Assembly (NCBI RefSeq): GCF_000427465.1
Contig: NZ_ATYB01000008.1
Location: 744,001-808,000 of the forward strand
Source: Sinorhizobium arboris LMG 14919
Lineage (GTDB): Bacteria > Pseudomonadota > Alphaproteobacteria > Rhizobiales > Rhizobiaceae
DNA length: 64,000 bases
Direction: 5' to 3'
The notes under the pieces were generated by a model. That model saw nothing but the letters and a program-made list of their open reading frames with translations. It did not search any database and had not been told where the DNA came from. The position numbers were made by a program, and so were the translations under genes. Shown in pieces: positions 51,527 to 59,789 of this stretch (its first letter is position 1; each line of letters opens with the position of its first letter).

Positions 51527-54500
51527 ATGTTCAAGCTCATTATCGAAACCTCGGTGCGCCTGCGCTGGTTCGTGATCATAACCGCGGCGGCAATGGCCGC
51601 TTACGGTCTGTTCGAATTGAAGCGGCTGCCGATCGACGCCGTGCCGGACATTACCAACCGGCAGGTGCAGATCAACACGGTGGCGCCCTCGCTCGCACCC
51701 GAGCAGATCGAGCGGCTGGTCACCTATCCCCTGGAAACGGCGCTGGCCGGCATTCCCGGCCTGACCCATACCCGTTCGCTGTCGCGCAACGGCTTTTCCC
51801 AGATCACCGCGGTCTTCACGGATCAGACCGACATCTACTTCGCTCGTCAGCAGGTGGCGGAGCGGATGCGTGAAGTCGAGGAGGACCTGCCCGCCGACGC
51901 CGTCCCCATGATGTCGCCGGTCACCACCGGACTTGGCGAAGTGCTCATGTGGACGGTCGATTACGCACCGTTCGAAAGCGCGAACCTCGCCGAGCCCGGC
52001 CAACCCGGTTGGCAGAAGGGCGAGATCTATCTGACGCCCGAAGGGCAGCGGCTGACGACGCTCGAAGAGCGCGCCACCTATCTGCGCACGGTGCAGGATT
52101 GGATCGTCGCCCCTCAGATGCGATCCACACCGGGCCTGGCCGGCGTCGACACCACCGGCGGCTATGTCAAGGAATATGCCGTACGGCCCGACCCCGCCAG
52201 GCTGGCCATCCATAAGCTCAGCCTCGGCGATCTGGTCCAGGCGCTGGAGCGCGCCAACGTCCAGGCCGGCGTCGGCTTTATCGAGCGCGGCGGTGAGGGC
52301 ATCGTGGTTCGCGCCGATGCGCTGGCCTCGACGGTGGAAGACCTCGCCCTGGCGCCGGTCGCCAATCGCAACGGCCTGGTCGTCCGCGTCGCCGATGTCG
52401 CCACCGTCGAACTCGGGAGGGCACCGCGCCTGGGTGCGGCGGCGCGCGACGGACACGAAGCGGTGCTCGGCACCGCGCTGATGATTGCCGGCGGCAACAG
52501 CCGCACCACCGCTCAGGCAGCCGCCGCGCGGTTGACGGAAGTGAGCCGGACGCTGCCGCCGGGCATCGTCGTGGAGCCCGTGCTCGACCGCAGCGTCCTG
52601 GTCAATGCCACCATCACGACGGTCGCCAAGAATCTGACCGAAGGAGCACTGCTGGTCATCGCGGTTCTCTTTCTGCTCCTCGGCAATTTCCGCGCGGCGG
52701 CGATCACGGCGCTGGTGATCCCGCTATCCTTCCTGCTTGCCGTCATCGGCATGAACCGCTTCGGGATCAGCGGCAACCTGATGAGCCTGGGGGCGCTCGA
52801 TTTCGGCATTCTGGTCGATGGGGCGGTGATCGTGGTCGAAGCAACCCTTCTGATGCTCGGCAAGCGAAGCCACGAACTGGGACGGCCGCTGACCGTTGCG
52901 GAACGCCTCGATATCGCCATGCAGGCCGCTCGCAGGATGGTCCGACCCGCCGCCTTCGGACAGCTCATCATCCTGCTGGTATTCGCGCCGATTCTGACGC
53001 TCGAAGGCGTGGAGGGAAAGACATTTCAGCCCATGGCCGCCACGTTCATGCTGGCTCTCGCGGGTGCGTTCATCTTCTCATTCACCTTTGTACCGGCCAT
53101 GGCGGCACTGTTCATACGCGAGCCCAAATCCGTTCCTGCGGCTGACGAAGGCGACCATGAAACCCGGATCATCCGCTTCGCAAGGCAGCGGATCGAGCCG
53201 GCGATCGGCGCCGCCGTCGCGCATCCTGCAATCGTGCTCGGTGCGGCTCTCCTGGCGTTGGTTCTCGGAACCTCGGTTTTCGGTTCGCTGGGACGAGAGT
53301 TCACGCCGACGCTGGACGAGGGGGACATCGCCATGCAGGCGCTCAGAGTGTCATCCACGTCCCTCGAACAGTCGTTGAGCATGCAGATGGCGCTGGAGCA
53401 GGCAATCACCGCCCTGCCTGAAGTCCGCACGGTGTTTTCCCGTACCGGCACCGCCGAGGCTGCGGTAGACCCCATGCCGCAGAACATCTCCGACGCCGTG
53501 ATCATGCTCAAGCCGCGCGAAGAATGGCCGGACCCGTCGCTCGACAAGGAAGCTCTCGTCGAACGGATCGCAGCCGTCGCCGGCGAAAGAATCGGGAATG
53601 TCTTCGAGTTCAGCCAGCCGATCGAACTGCGTTTCAACGAACTGATCTCGGGCGTGCGCACCGATCTTGCCGTCATGGTCTTCGGTGAAGATTTCACCAT
53701 CCTTCAAGGGATTGCGGATCAAGTCGCGGACAGGCTGCGCCGGATCGAAGGGGCTGCGGATGTGCGCGTCGAGCAGGTGTCGGGACTGCCGACCCTCACC
53801 GTGCAGATCGACCGGTCGGCCGCGGCTTCCTACGGGATTGCCGCTGCCGATGTCAGCGAAGCGGCGTCCATCGGAATCGGCGGCCGCGAAGCGGGGCGCA
53901 TCTTCGAGGGCGATCGCCGCTTCGACGTGGTGGTCCGGTTCGCGGACGATGTGCGTAACGATCCCGCCAGCTTGGCCGCATTGCCGATTACGACGACGAC
54001 CGGGGCAACGATACCGCTGTCGTCGGTCGCCCGCATCCAGGTCAAGGAAGGGCCGAACCAGATCAGCCGGGAGAACGGCAGCCGCCGCATCGTGGTGCAA
54101 GCCAACGTCCGGGGCCGCGACCTGGGAGGTTTCGTGGCACAGGCACAGGCGTCCGTGGCGGACATCGATCTGCCTGCCGGCATTCGTCTCGCTTGGGGCG
54201 GCCAGTTCGAGAACCTGAAGCGCGCCGAGCAGCGGCTGATGGTCGTGGTTCCGTCCATCTTCGTGCTAATCGGCGTGTTGCTGTTCATGGCTCTGGGAAG
54301 CATCAGGGAAGCCGGTCTTGTGTTCGCCTGCGTTCCTCTCGCGCTGGTGGGCGGGGCACTGGCTCTGCTGGTACGCGATATGCCCTTCTCGGTGTCGGCC
54401 GCCGTGGGCTTTATCGCCGTGTCCGGTGTGGCAACGCTCAATGGCTTGGTGCTGATGCAGGCGATTGGCGAGCGGCTGACCGCCGGCGATCCGCCGCTTG

Positions 54501-54772
54501 AGGCGGCCGTCGCCGGTGCCGCCAGCCGTCTGCGGGCCGTCCTGACCACGGCGCTGGTCGCCATCGTCGGCTTCGTTCCAATGGCGATCGCCACCGGCTC
54601 CGGCGCCGAAGTCCAAAAGCCGCTTGCCACCGTCGTGATCGGCGGTTTGCTGACCGCGACGGCACTGACCCTGCTGGTGCTGCCCGCCTTCGCCGCCCGC
54701 ATCGCGAAGCCGCGCGCGGTTACGAAGGACGTCACGATAAAGGAGAAGACGGTCTATCCCGAGACCGCTTGA
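51527..54772 (+). CDS. Heavy-metal RND efflux pump (CzcA-like)
   Basis: A 1081-residue HME-RND transporter: twelve membrane segments and two large periplasmic loops. In the fourth segment the proton/metal residues D425, D431 and E438 (ALDFGILVDGAVIVVE) have the same spacing as CzcA D402, D408 and E415. That argues for a Zn/Co/Cd/Ni-type pump and against the Cu/Ag CusA type. With the adaptor upstream it should expel divalent cations from the periplasm or cytosol, using an outer-membrane factor encoded elsewhere. Confidence 0.92.
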   Translation: MFKLIIETSVRLRWFVIITAAAMAAYGLFELKRLPIDAVPDITNRQVQINTVAPSLAPEQIERLVTYPLETALAGIPGLTHTRSLSRNGFSQITAVFTDQTDIYFARQQVAERMREVEEDLPADAVPMMSPVTTGLGEVLMWTVDYAPFESANLAEPGQPGWQKGEIYLTPEGQRLTTLEERATYLRTVQDWIVAPQMRSTPGLAGVDTTGGYVKEYAVRPDPARLAIHKLSLGDLVQALERANVQAGVGFIERGGEGIVVRADALASTVEDLALAPVANRNGLVVRVADVATVELGRAPRLGAAARDGHEAVLGTALMIAGGNSRTTAQAAAARLTEVSRTLPPGIVVEPVLDRSVLVNATITTVAKNLTEGALLVIAVLFLLLGNFRAAAITALVIPLSFLLAVIGMNRFGISGNLMSLGALDFGILVDGAVIVVEATLLMLGKRSHELGRPLTVAERLDIAMQAARRMVRPAAFGQLIILLVFAPILTLEGVEGKTFQPMAATFMLALAGAFIFSFTFVPAMAALFIREPKSVPAADEGDHETRIIRFARQRIEPAIGAAVAHPAIVLGAALLALVLGTSVFGSLGREFTPTLDEGDIAMQALRVSSTSLEQSLSMQMALEQAITALPEVRTVFSRTGTAEAAVDPMPQNISDAVIMLKPREEWPDPSLDKEALVERIAAVAGERIGNVFEFSQPIELRFNELISGVRTDLAVMVFGEDFTILQGIADQVADRLRRIEGAADVRVEQVSGLPTLTVQIDRSAAASYGIAAADVSEAASIGIGGREAGRIFEGDRRFDVVVRFADDVRNDPASLAALPITTTTGATIPLSSVARIQVKEGPNQISRENGSRRIVVQANVRGRDLGGFVAQAQASVADIDLPAGIRLAWGGQFENLKRAEQRLMVVVPSIFVLIGVLLFMALGSIREAGLVFACVPLALVGGALALLVRDMPFSVSAAVGFIAVSGVATLNGLVLMQAIGERLTAGDPPLEAAVAGAASRLRAVLTTALVAIVGFVPMAIATGSGAEVQKPLATVVIGGLLTATALTLLVLPAFAARIAKPRAVTKDVTIKEKTVYPETA

Positions 54773-54819
54773 GCAGCTATTGATCATGCAGGTCACACGA
54801 ACCGACCCCCAACGGCAAA

Positions 54820-54969
54820 ATGCCGGCCGACACCCATCACCTCGCCCCGGTCCTCACCGCCTACGTCATTACGGCGGGCAGTCCCGGTCCGGGCAACATG
54901 CTCATCATGGGAATCGCCATGAACGAGGGCCGCAAGGCTGCAGTAAAGCTTCTTCTCACCCGCATCTGA
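54820..54969 (+). pseudogene. Truncated LysE/RhtB-family exporter gene (5' fragment)
   Basis: The first 43 codons (MPADTHHLAPVLTAYVIT, then SPGPGNMLIMGIAMNEGRKA) match the N-terminus of LysE-type amino acid exporters, with the SPGP motif in the first helix. Family identity ends near 54950 and a stop follows at 54967. The remaining roughly 160 residues of a normal LysE are missing. It directly abuts the ribosome-binding site of the next gene, marking a deletion junction. Confidence 0.7.
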
Positions 54970-54983
54970 AAGGATCTCGCCGC

Positions 54984-55889
54984 ATGTCAATTTTTCAGGG
55001 CCTTTCGGCATTCCCGATCACGCCTGCCGACGCTTCCGGCCGGATCGACACCGCGGCGCTCAGCCACCTCCTCAACCGCATCGCGGAAGCAGGGACGGAC
55101 TCCATCGGCCTGCTCGGCAGCACTGGAGCCTATGCTTTCCTGACGAGAAAAGAGCGCCGTCGCGCCGTGGAATCGGCGATGGATGCCGTCGGCGGAAAAA
55201 TTCCGGTGATCGTCGGCGTGGGCGCCATCCGGACCGACGAGGCAGTGGCCCTCGCACGCGACGCAAGGGACGCGGGCGCCGATGGCCTGCTCCTCGCTCC
55301 GGTTTCCTATACGCCGCTCTTCGAGAACGAGGTGTTCGAACACTTCTCCGCCGTCGCCGAGGCGGGACGGTTGCCCTTGTGTATCTACAACAATCCGGGC
55401 ACGACCAAGTTCACCTTCAGTCGGGAACTGATCTCCCGCCTGTCGAAGGTCCCGAACATCGAGGCCGTGAAGATGCCGTTTCCGTCCGGCGGGGACTTTG
55501 CAACCGAGATCGCCTCCCTCCGCTCAACGACCGGGCCGGCATTCACGATAGGCTACAGCGGGGACTGGGGCGGAGCGCCGTCGCTGCTTGCCGGAGGCGA
55601 TACCTGGTATTCCGTAGCGGCGGGACTCTTGCCATCCCAGACTCTTGCGATGGCCCGGGCGGCGCAAGCAGGCGATGCCGCCACCGTCGGGCGCCTGCAG
55701 GCGGCGTTCGATCCCCTCTGGACGCTCTTCAAGGAATTCGGTTCCTTCAGGGTCATGTACGTCATCGCCGGGGCGCTGGACCTCTGCGACGTCGACCCGC
55801 CCCGCCCGGTTCTGCCGTTGCCCGAAGAGGCGCGCCGCCGCGTTACCGCCGCGCTCGATTATCTCGGCGAGAGGCTTTCCGGCGAATAG
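54984..55889 (+). CDS. DapA/NanA-family aldolase
   Basis: A 301-residue class I aldolase of the dihydrodipicolinate synthase superfamily. The Schiff-base lysine is K163 (EAVKMP) and the catalytic tyrosine Y135 (IYNNPGTT); the usual GSTGE near residue 45 is here GSTGA, which argues against true DHDPS. It starts with AAAGGA 9 nt upstream. It ends exactly at the right direct repeat. It may cleave or dehydrate a keto-acid sugar; a link to the acid-sugar kinase and GntR regulator is possible. Confidence 0.85.
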   Translation: MSIFQGLSAFPITPADASGRIDTAALSHLLNRIAEAGTDSIGLLGSTGAYAFLTRKERRRAVESAMDAVGGKIPVIVGVGAIRTDEAVALARDARDAGADGLLLAPVSYTPLFENEVFEHFSAVAEAGRLPLCIYNNPGTTKFTFSRELISRLSKVPNIEAVKMPFPSGGDFATEIASLRSTTGPAFTIGYSGDWGGAPSLLAGGDTWYSVAAGLLPSQTLAMARAAQAGDAATVGRLQAAFDPLWTLFKEFGSFRVMYVIAGALDLCDVDPPRPVLPLPEEARRRVTAALDYLGERLSGE

Positions 55890-55891
55890 GC

Positions 55892-56242
55892 CTAACCCAT
55901 CAGCTTTTCGTCGTCCTTGATGAAGTCGCCGCCGGAGGATAGCAGATCGCCGACAAGCGTTGCCGTTTCCTCGGGCCGCAAACCCAGGGCCGGCTTGACG
56001 ATCGTGCCGATGATCGGACGGCCTTCGACACCCGTCAGGCGCCGGCTGCCGGCGACGCCGAATTGCGGACCCGGATGCGCTGCCGCAAACTCCGGCGGCA
56101 GCTTCATATCGACGACGCGGATGCCGGTCATGCCCTCGGTTGATGGAACAGACGCCAGGACCTCGACGTCTCCCGGGGTCTCTATGCGGCAGGTAATGCG
56201 GATCACCGGCAGCACTCTTGTTCGATCTGGTAGCGTCTTCAC
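55892..56242 (-). pseudogene. RuBisCO-like gene fragment with internal deletion
   Basis: Encodes residues 1-21 of the RuBisCO-like protein joined in frame to residues from about 99 to 187, ending GGDFIKDDEKLMG and a stop. The deletion joins at a shared GACGCC. More than half of the enzyme is missing, including the barrel's C-terminal half, so it cannot be active. It is the divergent partner of intact gntR. Confidence 0.85.
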
Positions 56243-56243
56243 G

Positions 56244-56257
56244 TCAACTGGTATAAT
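56244..56257 (+). promoter_or_regulatory. gntR promoter (right copy)
   Basis: TATAAT at 56252-56257 with the extended -10 TG, as in the left copy. It drives the intact regulator. Confidence 0.5.
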
Positions 56258-56347
56258 GAGTATCTAAGTCAGGCAAGAGAAATCTCGCCTGCCGAACGAA
56301 ACCCGCCTATAGAAAATGAGCCGCAAGCTGCTGGAGTTCACATAGCC

Positions 56348-57055
56348 ATGCAATCCGAACCCATTGTCCGCAGGAAATTATCCGACGAGGTGTTTGCGCG
56401 ATTGAAGGCGTTGATCGAAACCGGCGAACTGCAACCGGGAGACGAAATGCCATCCGAACGGATGCTTATGGAACGTTTCCAGGTCGGCCGCCCGGCCATT
56501 CGCGAGGCGATGCAGGCGCTTGCCAATATGGGGCTCATCGAGATTTCGCATGGCGAGCGGGCCAAGGTGCTGCAGCCAACGGCGCGGTCGCTGCTCCGGC
56601 AGGTGGATGCCGCGGCCAAGATCATGCTTGCAGCTTCCTCGGACTCGCTCGAACACCTGAAGAGCGCGCGCATATTCTTCGAACGCGGCATGGCGCGGGA
56701 GGCGGCGAGCCGGGCCGACGCCGCCGACATTGCGGCTCTGGAGGAAACCTTGGAACGCCAGCAGTCGGCACTCAGTGATTCGGATGCTTTCATCGCCGCC
56801 GACATGGCGTTCCACACCCGTATCGCTCAGATTTCCGGCAATCCGATATACACCGCCGTCAGCGAGGCGATGCTCGGCTGGCTCAAAGAGTATCATACGG
56901 AGATGCTGATCTGGACCGGTCGGGAGAACGTGACCCTTGCGGAACACGAGGAGATCATCGACTGCATCCGTCGCGGTAATCCCGACGAAGCCGAGCAGGC
57001 GATGATAAGGCATCTCGAGCGGTCCCGCGCGCTCTACGCGCCGAAGGGCCGGTAG
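56348..57055 (+). CDS. GntR-family regulator, FadR/FCD subfamily
   Basis: A 235-residue regulator: winged helix at residues about 8-75 (LQPGDEMPSERMLMERFQVG, then RPAIREAMQALANMGLIEI) and an FCD all-helical ligand domain from about residue 95, with conserved metal-site-type residues in DMAFHTRIA and HEEIIDCIRRG. In the presumed original layout it was divergent from the RuBisCO-like/kinase operon, so it probably controls acid-sugar use. It may also control the adjacent DapA-family gene. Confidence 0.9.
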   Translation: MQSEPIVRRKLSDEVFARLKALIETGELQPGDEMPSERMLMERFQVGRPAIREAMQALANMGLIEISHGERAKVLQPTARSLLRQVDAAAKIMLAASSDSLEHLKSARIFFERGMAREAASRADAADIAALEETLERQQSALSDSDAFIAADMAFHTRIAQISGNPIYTAVSEAMLGWLKEYHTEMLIWTGRENVTLAEHEEIIDCIRRGNPDEAEQAMIRHLERSRALYAPKGR

Positions 57056-57240
57056 ATCGCGATGATGAGGAACCGAACCAATATGGGGAACGGTACTCAA
57101 GCGAAACGGCAGCCAGTTACTCCAACCTCAGCGCGCAACCGGCTGCGGGAATATGGCGGCAGAACGTCTCACGCCGATCGGCACGGAACCCTCGTGCTGA
57201 TCCAACAGGCCTGTTCTACAGCGCCGGCCGCTGCGTACCG

Positions 57241-57534
57241 TCAGACGATTTGCTGCGGCCGAACCGGGAGGGCATCGATTTCCGCGCCTGCCATCTGCTC
57301 CGCCACGCGCAGATCGTACGACGTCTGCAGGTTCAGCCAGAACTCGGGACTGGTCTGGAACCAGTGACCCAAGCGAAGCGCGGTATCGCCCGTGATCCCG
57401 CACCGGCCGCGAATGATCTCGCTGATGCGGTTCGGCGGCACCTTGATCTGCTGCGCGAGCTGACTGGCGTTGATTCCAAGCTCGTCCAGCTCGTCCGCGA
57501 GGATTTCGCCGGGATGTATCGGTGGTCTTGCCAT
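57241..57534 (-). CDS. higA: HigA-type antitoxin
   Basis: A 97-residue XRE-family antitoxin from the ATG at 57534 (MARPPIHPGEILADEL). The helix-turn-helix NASQLAQQIKVPPNRISEI and the tail FWLNLQTSYDL are typical of HigA/VapI. The usual partner higB lies directly upstream but is truncated, leaving HigA an orphan. The 185-bp gap 57056-57240 shows no clear gene. Confidence 0.88.
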   Translation of the reverse strand: MARPPIHPGEILADELDELGINASQLAQQIKVPPNRISEIIRGRCGITGDTALRLGHWFQTSPEFWLNLQTSYDLRVAEQMAGAEIDALPVRPQQIV

Positions 57535-57547
57535 GGCTTCTCCTCCT

Positions 57548-57724
57548 TTAGTGATAATCCACGATTTCAACATTCAACGGGCCCTGGGCGTCCTGCGGCC
57601 ATTCGAAACAGATCCGCCACTGACCGTTAATGCGGATGCTGTACTGTCCCGCCCGGTCGCCTCTTAGCGCCTCCAGTCGATTGCTCGGAAGGCCGCGCAG
57701 GTCGTTCAGGCTTGTCGCTAACGA
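57548..57724 (-). pseudogene. HigB-type toxin remnant (C-terminal part)
   Basis: The minus strand is open from 57724 to the TAA at 57550-57548 and reads LNDLRGLPSNRLEALRGDRA, then GQYSIRINGQWRICFEW, ending VEIVDYH. This is the C-terminal two thirds of RelE/HigB toxins. A TAA precedes it at 57727-57725 and no start codon is available, so the first 30-40 residues are lost. Confidence 0.8.
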
Positions 57725-57779
57725 TTACCGCGCCGCGAACGAGCGGAAAGTTTGCCTTTGTCACATGACCCGATGTGGA

Positions 57780-59789
57780 TCAGGCGGTCCGCGTCCGGCC
57801 GAAGGCGCGCAACAGCAGGTTTACGGACACGGCGATCTTGTCGATGTCGGGAACATCGCGGGAATAGCGCCCCGTATAGAGCTTGATGATCATCTTGTCG
57901 CGCTCGAATCCGCGCAGGTCGTAGTGAAGATGAAGATAGTAGCGCTGCTTGTCGCCGGTCCGCGTGATATCTCCACGCCGCTGCGTCACCTGCTTCAGAT
58001 CCGCCTCCAACGGCTCAAACCCTTCGATGCTCAGCCTGACTTTGGTCGTTTTGAACCGCGCTTCCGTCGAAACCGCCACCACCGCCTTGTCCAGCGAAAG
58101 GCTAACGATTCGGCCTTCGACACCGTCCACGTCCACCGGCTCGTCGAGCTTGAAAGCCTGCAGCAGACGCCGCGGCTTCTCGAAGCAGATGAGCGAGGCG
58201 ATGATCAGCACCACGATGTTGATACCGGCCCAAAGCGCCGCGATCGCCGAGAACGAACCCTCTATTCGCGCCGTCTCCGGAACGATGTTTATCAGGAGGC
58301 CCAGCGCGGTGACCACGATGAAGCCGGCAATCCAGGTGAAAGTATAGGCGTCGAAAACGTTCTCCTCGTTACTGCTGCCCTTCGGGGTCACCTTGAAGGG
58401 CTTGCCGAAGGGCCTGACCAGGCTTGAAAGGACGGTCGGCAGCATACGAAAAGTCGAGAAGGTACCGACGGCGGTGGAGACCAGCGGAAGGTAGCGCGTC
58501 GGGGTGAGCCAGAACATCAGCAGGAAATAGGCCGCCAGCAGGGGCACCTGGTTCGAGACGTAGTCGGCGACGTCAGTGAAATAGAGCGGCAGGGCGCCGA
58601 ACCAGAAATAGACGATGGGAATGAGGAGCACGATGAAGCGGACCAGATATTGCACGAGCCAGGACATCGGCAAGAACATGACGCGCTGGAAGAGCGAGAG
58701 GCCCGGCCCGCGCAAGGGGCCGTTGTGCAGGTAGAGCGTCTGGATACCGCCCTGACACCAGCGCTCGCGCTGGACGAAATAGCCGGTGAGATTCTCGGCC
58801 GCCAGCCCCATCGAGAGCCGCTCGTTGAGATAGCGCGTCTTGAAACCCCTGTTGAGCATCGACAGCGTCGTCAGTAGATCCTCGGTGATCGACTCGGTCG
58901 GAAAACCGCCGATGGCGTCTACCGCCTTGCGCCTTGCGATCGAACAGGAGCCGCAGCAGAAACTGACGTCCCAGCCGTCGCGGCTCGGGGCGATCTCGTC
59001 GAAAAACAGGCGCTGCTCATCGGGCCATAGGTTCTCCAGCCCGAGATTGGACTGGATCGGATCGACATTGAAGAAGTGCTGCGGCGTCTGCACGATGCCG
59101 ATCGTCTCGTCCATGAAGAAAGGCAGGGTGCGCCGGAGAAAACTGCGATAGGGCACGAAATCGGCATCGAAGACGGCGATGAAATCGCCTGAGCTGACGC
59201 GCAATCCGTTGTTCATGTTCCCGGCCTTGGCATGCGCGTTGTCGCTGCGCGTCACATGGATCGCCCCCCGCCCCTCGCAGAAGGTCCTGAGCCAGTCGCG
59301 CCGGCCGTCATCAAGCACATAAACCTTCAGCTTGTCCTTGGGATGATCGAGCGCAAGTGCCCCGACGATCGTCCGTTCGAGAACGTCGAGAGGCTCGTTA
59401 TAGGTCGGTATGAAGACGTCGACCGTGGGGAGTTCCCGTTCATCCCGCTCAAAAAACTGCCGCTCCAGCCGATCCCCCTCGGCGCTGCGGTCGACGTAGC
59501 GGCTCATCAGGATGAGGAAGAGCACAACCTCCGAAAAGGCGAGGACCTCGACGATGAACACGAACCAGACCCAATAGAAATTGGCGCCGTCGTTCGGATA
59601 AGGAAGGACGGTCTCGGTGAAGCGCCAGAGCATGTAACGCAGCGCGATGGCAGCGACGAGGGCGCAGGTGACAGCGCGCGACCAGCTCCTGTGGCGCGAC
59701 CAGTTGAACGGGCCGAGGAGAAAAAAGGCGACCACGAGTAACGTCGGCGCCAGCGCTAGAAGAGACTGAACCACAAGCTTTGAACCCAC
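57780..59789 (-). CDS. bgsA: BgsA, mixed-linkage beta-glucan synthase (GT2)
   Basis: A 669-residue processive family 2 glycosyltransferase with the cellulose-synthase-like motif set: D208/D210 (FDADF), TED at 302-304 and QRERW at 340-344, flanked by two N-terminal and four or more C-terminal membrane segments. S. meliloti BgsA makes a linear (1-3)(1-4)-beta-glucan under cyclic-di-GMP control through its C-terminal region, which is not a canonical PilZ domain. The annotated ATG overlaps bgsB by 34 nt. The gene is second in the bgsBA operon. Confidence 0.92.
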   Translation of the reverse strand: MGSKLVVQSLLALAPTLLVVAFFLLGPFNWSRHRSWSRAVTCALVAAIALRYMLWRFTETVLPYPNDGANFYWVWFVFIVEVLAFSEVVLFLILMSRYVDRSAEGDRLERQFFERDERELPTVDVFIPTYNEPLDVLERTIVGALALDHPKDKLKVYVLDDGRRDWLRTFCEGRGAIHVTRSDNAHAKAGNMNNGLRVSSGDFIAVFDADFVPYRSFLRRTLPFFMDETIGIVQTPQHFFNVDPIQSNLGLENLWPDEQRLFFDEIAPSRDGWDVSFCCGSCSIARRKAVDAIGGFPTESITEDLLTTLSMLNRGFKTRYLNERLSMGLAAENLTGYFVQRERWCQGGIQTLYLHNGPLRGPGLSLFQRVMFLPMSWLVQYLVRFIVLLIPIVYFWFGALPLYFTDVADYVSNQVPLLAAYFLLMFWLTPTRYLPLVSTAVGTFSTFRMLPTVLSSLVRPFGKPFKVTPKGSSNEENVFDAYTFTWIAGFIVVTALGLLINIVPETARIEGSFSAIAALWAGINIVVLIIASLICFEKPRRLLQAFKLDEPVDVDGVEGRIVSLSLDKAVVAVSTEARFKTTKVRLSIEGFEPLEADLKQVTQRRGDITRTGDKQRYYLHLHYDLRGFERDKMIIKLYTGRYSRDVPDIDKIAVSVNLLLRAFGRTRTA

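Larger units (their letters stand above)
55880..56476. repeat. Right direct repeat flanking the metal-efflux insert
   Basis: Counterpart of 48334-49175. It covers the 5' part of the RuBisCO-like gene with about 245 bp deleted, the divergent promoter and the 5' part of the intact gntR. Scattered substitutions show that the duplication is not recent. Confidence 0.85.

Noticed and set aside
57062..57367. Plus-strand ORF of 101 codons after gntR
   Set aside because: No motif or good ribosome-binding site, and it runs into the antisense of higA.
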